From positions 17,896,501 through 17,960,500 of the forward strand of contig OY821787.1 in assembly GCA_963682175.1 (NCBI GenBank): 64,000 bases of DNA. Direction: 5' to 3'. This DNA is from Triglochin maritima. Taxonomy: Eukaryota; Streptophyta; Magnoliopsida; Alismatales; Juncaginaceae. The translations under genes were made by a program, and so were the position numbers. The notes under the pieces are model-generated. The model had not been told where the DNA came from and searched no databases. It saw only the letters and a list, made by a program, of their open reading frames with translations. This document shows, in pieces, positions 47,476-57,895 of the stretch (its first letter is position 1; the number at the start of each line of letters is the position of its first letter).

Positions 47476-48948
47476 ATGGATGGTTACATGGGCGACCATT
47501 CATATCATTGTTGGGACCAGGATGATTCTCCCTGGTATTCCGGACCCATGCAACCTGGGGTGGCTCAGACGAACACCCCGTACGGTTGGGATGATCTTCA
47601 TTATGTGACTGAGCAATCTTCATATAGGGGTGATATGAGAGAGGCACCGACGGCTAGATCTCCATCTAGTTATGTTGGATCATACTCTGGGCAACAAACT
47701 TTGGCCTCTTTCATGCATGCGGTAGACGACATGAGTGCACCAGTGGCTCCAGTAGCCATACCGTGAGATTGTTGTGGGTTGAGTGGTCATGATTTCGAGG
47801 AATGTCCTTATGTTCCCCCAGAGCCTGAGTATGAGCATACATTTTCCCAAAATGCTCATTATGACCATTACGCATCCGCGTACAATCCAAGAGTGATGGA
47901 TTCGTGGGGAGACAATTCATATTCAAATTCTTATACTTCATTTCCACCACAGTATCCTCCTCCCGAATACCCAGAATTCTACCAACACCCCACTCCAAAT
48001 CATTGGACTCATTCTCAGCCAATCAACACCCAACCTCAAAATTTCCCAAGCTCTGACTTGGACCTCATCGTTGACCGCATACCTGATTCCTTGAAACAAA
48101 CTTTCCTTACGTTCATGGAAACTACTCAACAGTCCATACAAAATATGACACTGCAAGTGAGTCAAATGTCGCTGAAATTACGTGAATGTGAGGAGAGTAA
48201 CCTTTCTTGTCAACATGAGGATTCTTCTTTTGATATCGAACCACCACCACATCTAAAAATTCAAAGCACAACCTTTCAAAGTCAAACTCCTTGTCAGTCT
48301 GAGGGACTTGGGGTTTCAATTCACGATCACTTAGTGGAGGATTCGATTCAAATTGAGAATAACTTGGACCAGCTTCATTATGAGTCGGCACAGGATTGTG
48401 CCTTATCTTTTTGTCCCGTGGCCCTTGAGCCACATGATCTTCATTTTGATCCTCTTAAGGACCCACCTCTGGTGGAGCAAGAGCTCCCTAGTACCCTCAA
48501 TTTCAAACAACCTGATGAGAGTTTGCCTCTCACTATTGTTCCTGATCATCTTGGAAATGATGGAACATCAAACAACTACATTGCTCATGAGGGTATTAGG
48601 AGTTCCTTGGAGGATACTTTGGGTATGAGACCCACTTCCTGTTCTCCTGGTGAGTTGGACATGCATAACGAGGTGCTTGACCTCGTTCCGACCCACCAGC
48701 CTGTTGGTTGGAGAGTTTGGATTGATGATCATAACTTCAGTTCCGCAACGGGAGAGATTCTTCTTCCGTTGCCCCTTATTTCCCAAACTCTCGAGAGGTT
48801 CAAGCTCTTTCAGTTTGATCCTTTGAATGAGACGCCTTTGCGTCCAATTCATGAACCTCTCATTTCATCTGGTGCTCTTTGTGAAGGGGGCCCACGCATG
48901 CGTATTCTGGCCCCGCGTGGTGTCATGTTCCCTTTCCAAGTGCATTGA
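47476..48948 (+). pseudogene. G2 gag-like frame with zinc-knuckle remnant and shared C-terminal module
   Basis: ATG at 47476 (MDGYMGDHSYHCWDQ). The same frame has TGA at 47764-47766 and then DCCGLSGHDFEECPYVP. The second Cys, His and last Cys fit C-x2-C-x4-H-x4-C, and the stop occupies the place of the first Cys. A Tyr/Pro/His-rich stretch follows (FPPQYPPPEYPEFYQHP), then a predicted helical part (IPDSLKQTFLTFMETTQQ). The C-terminal module has CPVALEPHDLHFDPLKDPP, HQPVGWRVWIDD and FKLFQFDPLNETPL, matching G3. There is no capsid or protease. Function of the module is unknown; it ends at 48946-48948. Confidence 0.8.
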
Positions 48949-50571
48949 CCCACTCTTGAGGTTCCCATTTGATGTCTTTTGACAAATGAAGATGGAACTT
49001 ATGTTTGTACATAGTTATATTAAAAAAAAACGAAAAAGAAAAAGAAAAAGAAAAAAAAAGTACAATAAAAGACTCCTTCAGTGAGCATTGATTGTTGTGG
49101 GCTCCAACCGTTGTGTATTTGGGCCCCAGTTCTTTCACGTATTTGTATCCCTTCTTTAGCATCTCACAGGTTTTGAGGGAATTTGGGTTGTGTCCATCAG
49201 CATGACCTTGAACTTCCCTTTGTACTTCACGTTGGTGAGATCTATTCTGTTTCATGCATACATCCATGTAGTATTTTGCTCACATTCATTGAGGACAATG
49301 CATGAAGTAGGTGTGGGGGGGTGCTTTACGTATGTACATAATCGAGTCTTTTCTTTTGATTTTTGTTTTCTTTTGTGTGCATTGTTAGGGTCATGTTAGT
49401 GTGCTGCATTTAATATCGATATATCTGCTTGCCATGATCCTTGGGTGACTTGTCTTCTTTTGCTTGCCTAGTGCTTCAAAATTTTCACATTTCTTTCAAA
49501 ATCTTCATGTGTTTTCGAAAGAAAATGTTTTGTGGGTTTTGCGTGTGTTTAGCATGTGCAAAACCGTTGAGAGGCAAAGTAAAAAGAAAGCTCCCAAAAT
49601 TGTCTTGAACTTGATGCATTAGGATATCTAGTACAGTGGCTTTAGGATTTATCGAGTCGTTAGGATGCACCCCAGTTTTCCTTTGGGGGTGAGTAATCAT
49701 AGGGTTTCAGTGCTCAAACATTCAAAGAAGTCCACCCTGAACCTAGTGAGTCAATAATTCGTGTTTGTTAATTTAGGAAGTTTGTTGTAGTCAAGGACCC
49801 TCTTAATCTTGTTGTGAGACATTAGTGTAGGGGTTTTGGTTCATGTGTAGATAAGAAATAAGTGAGTAGATGTTCTCTCTTCTCGCACGGCTCCTATCAC
49901 TCGGGAAAGTAGGTCTGAGGGGACTTTGTGCCTGGTGCTTTCGAGTCATCTGACTTGGGATGCGCCGACCGAACTCCCGTTTCACGGGTGGTAGGGATTG
50001 CCCTATGTGGAGATTTGGGGAAAGGTGTACGTGATAGTGTAAGTCCTCATAGGCAATGATGCACGAAACCTGACCCTGGGAGAATGAAGCTCCAACTAAT
50101 AAAAAGAAAAAAATGTGTGAAAAGAAACAAAAAGAAAAAAAATGGTAATGCAAATAAGAACCTTAATGGACCTTACACTTTGTATCACTTGAGGATCTTG
50201 AGGTTGTCCATGTCTTTTACTTAATTCCTTATTTAACTTGCACGAATGGTTTATTAGGCTAGGTGTGGACTGATTACCTTTATAGAGTCGGCCCGTAGGA
50301 TTACCGCGTCCATTGATCGACAAAATATTTCCAACGAGTCGAGGTCTAGATTGAATAATGCATCTTGTTCGGATTTTGTGGGTATATCCGCTGAAAACCC
50401 TCAGGAGACAACACTCCTCCTCCTTGGCAACAAAGAGGTTTAACGGCTTGTTGCACGTGCTAAGTGCAACCGTGATTCCTACGAAAGTGAGTTAGGATTT
50501 CTTGTTACTCGTTTGTTTTTCTCTTTCTTTGTTTTGCTCGAGACTAGCAAAAACTTAGGTGTGGGGGTATT
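48949..50571 (+). other. G2 3' untranslated region and polypurine tracts
   Basis: 1623 bases conserved with G3. Starts with an A-rich run (about 49020-49060) and aataaaagactccttcagtg. An inner purine run aggtgtgggggggtgctt lies at 49308-49325, and the LTR-adjacent tract aggtgtgggggtatt at 50557-50571. No conserved reading frame. Confidence 0.75.
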
Positions 50572-52131
50572 TGATTGACATCATTTCATGCTCATATTTG
50601 TATCTTATATCCATTATCTTACACCTAAGCAATGCTACATGACGAGATTTATGTTTAGTTTTCAGGAATAAAGAGGTTTGAAGAGAAGAGCCATGAAAGG
50701 ACCCAAAAGCTGGGAAAAAGGACTGAATGGTGAGATCTAGGGACCAAGATGCAAGGGAGAAGGACCTGAATGTAAGACAGAAGGACCTAAGGGCAAAACA
50801 GAATACTCCACACCATCATGGAGAGTATTTTACCAATTCTATTCGGGTCGGAGCTCCAACAAGTCGAGTAACCGCATCAAAGACCAACAATACCAGAAAG
50901 CAAAGCCCACAACAAATTCCAACACGATCCGACAATTTTGGACCGCCAATTGGCGGTCTTGGACCGCTAATTGGCGGTGCATATTGCTCAGGATCCTTCG
51001 AAATTTCTCCTGGACTTGTATTAATGTTCGTTTAGGCTATTTTTGGTATTGGTTGAGTCCCACATCGGGGGGTTGTTCCCGATTAGCTTTTTCCATGCTT
51101 ATAAATAGAACTCTTCACCTTCCATTGTAATTACCCATTGCTTGGTTGCATTCTCTCTACTAAGGAGTGAGCCTTGAAGCAAAAACTAAAGGTGGAGAAG
51201 AATGCTACCTTCAATGTGAGTCATTTGTTAATAAAATAATTCTTCTAGTTTCTTTTAATCTTGTCCTTTAATTTGTGCATGTTCGTTTAGTCTTTCCTTT
51301 CCTTTTATGTTTCTTTAATGCTTCTTTCCTTCTTAGTTAACTTTCATTTCAGTATTATGCTTTCTTTTGCTAATATAGTTAGTGTAATGAGTAGTGAGTA
51401 GTTCCATCCCCATTTGGGGGGTGGAGAAATATGTGATATAATTATGTAGTGTATTAAGTGTGTGTTATTTTTATCCCTTGAGCTTTATATGATTTCCATA
51501 ACCATCTAATGGGTCTTCACTCTTATCTTTGATATGCTAATGCTCTTGAGTGAAGCTTAGCTTATGCTTTGATTAGTGGACCTATTTTATGGGGAATGAT
51601 AAGGTTAGGATATGGATGAAGTTAATATTGGAAACACAAGTTGTAGTGTATGAGCTCTTGTTGCCTTTACCTTAGCTAATGTCTTGTATGTTTTAATGAT
51701 GTAGTGAAATCTTAATTCATGTAGAGGCATAGTAGGGTATAGTCTTTATACTTGAGTTCATGTAGCTTCATTCCAACTATTGTCTTGTATGTTTTAATGA
51801 TGTAGTCTTATCTTAATTCATGTGGAGGCTAAGTTGGATGTAGTTTTATGATTTCATGCACTACATGTTGTGAAGAGCTTAATGAACACACACACCTACA
51901 CTTCTTTATGTTCACATTATTTCTCTACCCCTTTGGGGTTTAGTTTTATAGTTTCTTCTCAATTTCATTTCAGCTTTGTAGTGTAGTTTAGTGTAACCAA
52001 CCTTTCTTCCCTTTCTTTACCTCTCGCCTTTGCACAAACCAAGTGTCGACACACCTCCCAGTGGACGACCCGTATTTGCCACCGCTTCAACGCGGCCGTG
52101 CACTTGCGGTTAAATATAAAACGATCAATCA
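50572..52131 (+). repeat. G2 3' LTR
   Basis: 1560 bases. Palindromes at 50941-50958 (perfect) and 50962-50979; TATA box at 51100-51107. Followed by tgata. Confidence 0.95.
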
Positions 52132-52136
52132 TGATA

Positions 52137-52440
52137 CATGCTCCCAAAGGCTTTGGAGACTCCTCCCCATGTCCCTCTTCAGTGGTGCTTACACATGGAG
52201 TGAAGTTGACATTCTCATGGGCCACATATCCACAAGCGTCCCAACCTCGATCCTCCTTCACTTCGTACTATTCTCTCATCCATTTGAGCTGTACCTAGTT
52301 CACACACCACACGTTTTGGGGATAGCCAATTTTCGGTTGGCAGGTTTTGGTTCAAGGCAATTCCCACGCTTGCATGGTGCAACACATCCTTTGCCCCACT
52401 CATGCAAGCCATCGTTCCTCAAGGCACACTATGGTTGGTG
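52137..52440 (-). pseudogene. LINE sequence upstream of the endonuclease
   Basis: Minus-strand continuation of the LINE beyond G2. Frames such as ASVGIALNQNLPTENW and WICGP are readable, but I recognise no domain. It could be the end of ORF1 or the ORF2 leader. It gives way to C3 gag near 52440. Confidence 0.5.
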
Positions 52441-52596
52441 TCTTGCTTTCCTCCCTTCTTTCCACATGGCATATTTGAAGTCCTTTAATTGCAAATAAAT
52501 CATCATTCTTTTCTTCCAATAGTCATAATTTAACCCAATAAACAAAGGTGACTTAGATGTAGATAATCTTTCACAATGATTAGATGTAGATGCCAT
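52441..52596 (-). pseudogene. C3 gag, N-terminal part
   Basis: ATG at 52594-52596 (minus) gives MASTSNHCERLSTSKSPLFI, then LNYDYWKKRMMIYLQLKDF and KYAMWK, the standard start of a UBN2-type copia gag. It is cut by the LINE at about 52440. The start lies some 40 bases after the primer site. Confidence 0.8.
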
Positions 52597-52633
52597 ACTA
52601 AATTATGATTAAGTAAATGAAATTAGGAACCTA

Positions 52634-52646
52634 ATGCTCTGATACC
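52634..52646 (-). other. C3 primer-binding site (initiator tRNA-Met)
   Basis: The minus strand reads GGTATCAGAGCAT directly inside the right LTR after a short att spacer; complementary to initiator tRNA-Met. It fixes the minus orientation of C3. Confidence 0.85.
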
Positions 52647-52649
52647 AAT

Positions 52650-54172
52650 TGTTAGGATCTATGGCCCTCTAATCACTAGATAAATTGCAGAATTAAAATA
52701 CTAATTAAGGATTAAGAGATGACACAATTGCAAACCACAAAATCGTCGACACTGGAGTTTAGAGAGTTCGGTACCGCACCCCGGTCCTAGTCCTCCTCGC
52801 AAGCCTCGCTCGATCCCCCGAGCCTCGCTTACGGTTCCACTAACCGATCTCCATTCCGAGCCGAGATCAAAGCCGTTTAAAACACCGAGCCTCGCTCGTG
52901 TCTCCTCTCACAACCCGAGAGGGAGCTTCCTCGAAGATTTACAACACTTAGTGATTCTTGAATATGGAAATGGAATCAAAATCTAACTAACACTCTATAC
53001 TTGAGCACACTTGGATATTGATATGGAATGGATATGCAAGGGGTGAAGTTTTGGCTTGAGTGTAGAAGAATGAGAGCTTCAAGATGAAAAGGAATTGTCT
53101 TTGAGTGTAGGATAAATAGGAAGTGTTCAAGAGCTCTAAAACCAACAAATGGGATCCTATTCATAAGCGTTCAAGCTCTACTAGCCGTTTCGGAGTTGGT
53201 GGGGGAAATGGACAAATGAGAAGCAAGATGTGAAATAAGCTCGAGTAGATTTTAGACCAGGTTCGGTCGACTGTTCGTGTAATGGTCGTCCGAGACACTA
53301 CAAATGGATTGGTCTGAACTAAGCATACGATTGACCAAATAAAGTTCGGATCACCGTTCTCCAACTTCCAGTAACTATTTTCAATTTTGCCCTATTTAAT
53401 TTCGGTTAACCGAATTCCATTCGATTCACCGTTCCAAGGTGGACAGTAAGATTGGTTGGGCTCTGATTACTCAAGTTTGGTTGACCGTGTATACTTCGGT
53501 AGACCCAAGTTAGCGTGAGTTTTGCGCTGATAGTTAAAGCTCTAATAGTCGTTGGGTGCAACGATAAAGTGCCACGTGTAAATAGTCGTTGGGCGTCTAA
53601 AGCCAAGAAGGACTCGGTTGACCGATAGGCATTCGGTCTTCCAAATTAGGACAAGTCAATATGTCTCTGGAGACTCGATTCAAATGTGACCGTTGGAGCA
53701 AAGTCCAAAACCGGTCCAGGGCCATTCGGTCGACGAAAGGTGGTTCGGTCTTCCGTCAGGGCAATTCCAGAGAACATCCTAAGGTCTACTGATGGGAAGG
53801 ATTTGGGTAACCGATAGGTGTTCCGTGGACCGAACTAGAAAGGTTTCATTGTCCATGAAGGGTTAGGTTTACCGAATCATGGCGGGACAAAATCCTAGTG
53901 CTCAAGTTTACATAAAACCTTATAGACTCAATAAATATAAAATTACATGTCTTAGTCCAAAGCTTCGATTACAAGTCTTGAGTCTTGATGTCTTTGTCCC
54001 AATGCTCATTTTCTTGATTATCTTTATCAACCTATTAAGATGAGTACAAGTATACACATATGTATGCAATGCATGTAATCGTGTTTGCTCACTTTGATTG
54101 ATTAGGTTGATTGATTAAAATTAGTTTGATTAATCATCAAAATTAATATAGATTAAGGCCAAAAAGCCAACA
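52650..54172 (-). repeat. C3 5' LTR
   Basis: 1523 bases, TGTTAGGATCTATGGCC to AAAAAGCCAACA. Uninterrupted version of the left LTR. About 20 bases near 52810 (cgatcccccgagcctcgctt) are absent from the left copy. Many ggttgaccg-like motifs lie between 53265 and 53880. Confidence 0.9.
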
Positions 54173-54177
54173 ATAAA

Positions 54178-54704
54178 ACCAGCCTATAACACCAATACAA
54201 ACCAATGTGGGTCTTCTCCAAATGCATTATTGCTCCTCAGACAATAAACCATTGAAACCAATATCAACAAAAGCACAACATGGGTCTCCCCCAAATCCTT
54301 CTTCCATTCAGTAAATCAACACAACAAAAAAGACAACAAACTCAAAACAAATATCATGAATCTATCATTCCTTAAATCATAAATTTCCCATCAAATCAAC
54401 CTAAGAAACCAAAAAACACAAAATGGGTCATCCCCAAATCCATCCATGGGTCATAAACCAAGTTAAGCACGAACCAGAGGAGGAGGATATTGGGGTGGAG
54501 GAGGAGGTCGTGCCTGTCGAGGGCACGGAGGTCGTGGTTGTCGAGGGTGTGGCTGTGGTGGCGGAGGAGGTCACTGCGGTGCCAGAATTGGTTGTTGCCG
54601 TTTGGTCAAAGAATGGTCGGTGAGAACCGGAGAACGGCTAGGGTTTTGTCATCGAGGTTTTGTTGGAACAAATGAAAAAAAACGTAACTGCTCGATATCT
54701 ATAA
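54178..54704. other. CACTA-2 right interior
   Basis: Low-complexity sequence. At 54475-54600 a gag/gtg-rich stretch gives Val/Glu-rich or Gly-rich frames with no real protein signature. No gene that I can support. Confidence 0.4.
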
Positions 54705-54901
54705 TCCCCATAGACGTCGGTCATAGCCGAAAACCAACATCTGTATCTCGACGTCTATAATGCATGGAGCATAGACATCGGTCATAACCTATGACCGACG
54801 TCTATGGGTCGACGTCTATAGGCTTGGAAAATAAATGTCGGGGTATAGACGTCGGTCATAGTTGTGAGGTCCTACTCACTATTCACTATTCTGCACAAGT
54901 G
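54705..54901 (-). repeat. CACTA-2 right subterminal repeats and terminal inverted repeat
   Basis: Several gacgtc-type cores (near 54713, 54748, 54773, 54797, 54809 and 54847) lead to ctattctgcacaagtg at 54901. The terminal repeat differs from the left end at a few places. Just inside it, gaggtcctactc (54865-54876) repeats the sequence just outside (54903-54914). Confidence 0.8.
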
Positions 54902-57663
54902 CGAGGTCCTACTCTCGTGAACGAATTCATGGGCAAAAGGAGTAGAGACAGTAAAATCCCGATCAAGTTTGATAGTCGTCTTGAGCCGATAGGTATTATA
55001 TCTAATCATTGTTATACTTATGTGCGCAGCCTAGCGAGGTCCAAAGTTGACATATGTTTGTCGAGTTGGAGTGAAGTTCATGAGAAGCTTAAAGGCACCA
55101 TTTTGGATGACGTGTGGGTAATGAGTCCATTATAATGTTCTTTAGTTTTAGTCAAACTTTAATTTATAGAAATTGTAAATGTTAACATGTTATAGGCAAG
55201 TTTTGAGTTCCAATCCACTGACATGTGGATATTCGGAGAGTATCATGACAGAAATCCATGCGATTACTATAACTTGATCACTCCAAGTACATGGGCTCAA
55301 TTCAAAAAATTTAGAGAAACCCAGAGTTTCAGGTAACTGAGTTTAACTTAAAATATGAACTTATTAAGTTATTGTTTTAAATAATAATCTAATAAAATTG
55401 GTTGTAGGCCCTCCGAGCAAAAAACCAAGAATGCCAATCTTCTAACAAGTATCTTCATCGTATGTCTCGGTCAGATACCAAAAATTAGAAGAACAAATGA
55501 TGGCCGAAAAAATCACCCAGAAGAAACAAGAAGAAATTTGACTCCAGTATGAGTGAGGAGCAACCAAGTAACTTGTCTCCTCCTTCCCCCATAGCTCGAT
55601 GTGATTATTGGAATAGAGTGACGATAAACTCCAAAAGGGAGTACGTTACAACGAGTCGCAAGAGGTCGGCTTGAAGATAGTTAGTTATATCACTTGTATG
55701 TTATTAAATAACATTCTGAAAATTTATATTTTTCAATTGTTTGTAACAATATTTTTTACAACTTTAGGACACTCTGAAGTTGAGAGAATCCCAAGGCGAA
55801 TTTGTTTCAGATGGTCGGAATGACATTCTACGCTAAGCCTTGGGAAATGACGAGCATCCTCGTCGTGTAACAGTAGGGTTGGACTGCGACAATATTATGG
55901 AAAGACTAATCGTTCAAGTTCGTTGACAATTCATACAAAATGCAAGCGGAAAATTTTAGAATTCAAAATAAATTGCAATATGTTATGGAGATCTTGGATT
56001 GTGATTTGCCTACTTCTCCAACCCACCATAGGACCGCTTCTTCCCTGGTCACCACTCCTCCGGTTCAGCCAGTGGTCAGCCTCATCTGATCATCTGATTT
56101 TGTGGCTCATTCTCGAGATATGGCCCTCGTAGGTGGACCCTCGCTTGGTAACTTTGAGGATGGCAGCAGATGTCATCTATTTGTTGAAGAGCCTGAAAGA
56201 AGATTGGTGGGACACGAAACAGTTTATAACCTCTCTAAACACCACTTCAAAGATGTGGAAGCGAGAGTCGTACAGGTTGTCGTGGGGAATTGTTTAGATG
56301 TTGATGTTCTGGTGTCAATTCCCAAAGAAGAGGTTCTTAACTTGGGCGAAGCATGTGGTGGGTTCCTAAGGTTGCCTCGTCATTTTTGTAGAGATTCGTG
56401 ACGCACATGAGGTATCCTTTATTTTTTAAAACAAATAATTATCATTTTGTTAATAATTGCATTTCTAACATTTTTATATATATCGTTAAGGTTATTGAAA
56501 GTCCCCTAACCAAAGGATCAAACAACCAACCTCCGATCATCATTAATTTGCTACCAAATATGTGCAAAATGTTGTATCAACCTATGCTAGTTAGGGATTC
56601 ACAAGCCTTAACTACCTGGCATTTAGAGGAGGAGATTAAAGGGTTGCCTTCGGATTTATATGTTGCCCAAGAGGATGTTATGTAGTTCTTGGCGATGGAT
56701 CAATTGTGCATGTCAATTATCGATGTACAAGTGAAGTAAGTGTTTTCTTGTGTATAAGATGAAATCTATTGCATAATTTTATCGTAATTATAATATAATG
56801 TAATTTTTACTCTTGTAGAAACTTTTATGACACCAGAATGTCAGTCTTTTCAAATGACAGTTTGGATTTGTGTGTCCATCTACTTGCATACACGGGAATG
56901 ACGATAATTTGGGTGAGCTTGCGAATATTATGAAAGAACAAGGGGAAAATATTATATGGCCACTTATCGTGAGAGGTAACTTTGTTAATTGAAAGTAATT
57001 AGAATTTGATTTTATAATAAACTTCTTATTATATATATATCAGAGCTCATTGGATGCTTGTCATTCAATGCCCCGAAGCTAACTATATATATTGGTTTGA
57101 TCCTTTGGGGTCGACTACACCAAGGGCATCCATCCTTAAAGAAACTTGTAAATCTGTAAGTTCGTTTTAATCATCGTATTTGTAATTCATGTAATTTTAT
57201 TAGTATTATCGACTTCATATTGAATAACTTGTGTTACTCAGGACAATGAAGATTTACAGAATGTTGGGTGGAATAAGGACTACCAAAAATATTGGCGTAA
57301 CTTGGCATATAATGGGAGTAAGTTTCTCCCTTTTTTGTTAATTTTGTTAAGTACTTGAACATATATTTAGAGAATTTATATCTTTGTAGTACCACAAGCA
57401 GACTAGCAATACGGAATATGGGTACTACGTTATGAGATACATGCAGGATCTCATCGAAATTGCACCTGAAGACATAGAGTTATTTGAGGTAATGTGGATC
57501 ATTTAAAGTGGTATAATTATAGTTTCATTATTTACATATTTATATTGTGTACTTGTATTTTCATAGGTATTCCAAAAGAATAGCAATCCCTATTCACAAC
57601 AGGAGCTCGATGAGACTCGCGAGCGATGGGCTCGCTACTTTATTAGGAACATGTTATTGAACT
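54902..57663 (+). pseudogene. CACTA-1 second gene: Transposase_24-like, DUF8039-like, Ulp1-like parts
   Basis: Continues from 13544: RGPTLVNEFMGKRSRD, FDSRLEPIGIISN, VHEKLKGTILDDVW. A likely intron is 55118-55195, then ASFEFQSTDMWIFGEYHDR and another intron 55333-55407. RCDYWNRVTINSKREY (about 55595) and ALGNDEHPRRV (about 55835) are Transposase_24-type landmarks. At 56119-56400 is a DUF8039-like stretch (GSRCHLFVEEPERRLVG, LGEACGGFLRLPRHF). The Ulp1-like part has AHWMLVIQCPEANYIYWFD and PLGST (about 57044-57120) and TEYGYYVMRYMQDLIE (about 57411-57460). The catalytic Cys is Tyr (57417-57419). Last exon ends with TAA or TGA near 57663. Stops and frame changes are frequent. Confidence 0.8.
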
Positions 57664-57895
57664 AACATGTTCTAATATCATGAACCACATTCTTTGTAAT
57701 TAAACAAGCAATTTTATTGAACCACATTCTTTGTATTACCAACATGTTGAATTGTTGAATGAAATTAGTTGTTGTGAATGAAATTAGTTGAATTTGTGTA
57801 TGATTGTGCAGGATGAATGTGTTGCTGTGAATGAAATTTGTGCTGGATGATGATATTGATGGCATTCAATATTTATTTATTTTTAATTTGGGAAC

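Larger units (their letters stand above)
44783..52131 (+). mobile_element. G2: recent, highly deleted Ty3/gypsy element
   Basis: 7349 bases with perfect target duplication tgata (44778-44782 and 52132-52136) inside the LINE. LTRs are 1560 bases each (44783-46342, 50572-52131) with about fifteen differences by eye. tRNA-Asp primer site, leader, one frame with an internal stop, long 3' region and polypurine tract. It lacks capsid, protease, RT, RNase H and integrase, but keeps a zinc-knuckle remnant and the C-terminal module shared with G3. It is the innermost insertion in the window and must have been moved by another element's proteins. Confidence 0.95.
40912..52440 (-). mobile_element. L1-type LINE, 5' truncated, split by G2
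   Basis: Minus-strand non-LTR retrotransposon about 4.2 kb long without G2. A short A7 tail (T7 on + at 40912-40918) marks its 3' end at C3 gag. Its coding part runs from about 52430 down, across G2 (44783-52131), to about 41000. Endonuclease, RT and a zinc-binding C-terminal part are readable with many frame changes. I could not find a target duplication, and the C3 gag seems to lack about 100 codons at the site, so the insertion may have deleted target sequence. The 5' limit is uncertain by about 50 bases. Confidence 0.8.
27700..54172 (-). mobile_element. C3: gag-only Sirevirus-like copia, host of G3, a LINE and a solo LTR
   Basis: Perfect target duplication ataaa at 27695-27699 and 54173-54177. 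LTRs at 27700-30615 (1522 bases after removing the solo gypsy LTR and one duplication) and 52650-54172 (1523 bases). On the minus strand the tRNA-Met primer site (52634-52646) follows the right LTR and a purine tract precedes the left one. The internal region, after removing G3 and the LINE, is only about 1.9 kb and holds a broken gag with no protease, integrase or RT. Purine tracts of the form aaagggggag near the 3' end fit the Sirevirus lineage. The LTRs differ much more than those of G2 and G3, as expected for an older host. Confidence 0.9.
13545..54901 (-). mobile_element. CACTA-2: deleted CACTA element inside CACTA-1
   Basis: Left end CACTAGTGCAGAAAAGGGAA at 13545; right end, read inward on the minus strand, CACTTGTGCAGAATAGTG at 54901. 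Both ends carry gacgtcgg-type subterminal repeats like those of CACTA-1. The 3-bp flanks are tga (13542-13544) and cga (54902-54904). With its own insertions removed it is only about 3.5 kb. It holds a minus-strand chimeric remnant of a transposase-associated domain and an Ulp1-like protease, plus a captured gypsy leader piece. It is a non-autonomous derivative of the CACTA-1 family. The pairing of these two ends, rather than 13545 with 58336, is supported by the gene that continues across it. Confidence 0.8.

Noticed and set aside
53161..53606. Minus-strand frames in the C3 right LTR
   Set aside because: Noncoding LTR; the left LTR copy does not keep them.
54423..54675. Val/Glu-rich or Arg-rich frames
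   Set aside because: They come from a gag/gtg low-complexity run; all three frames are open and none has a domain.
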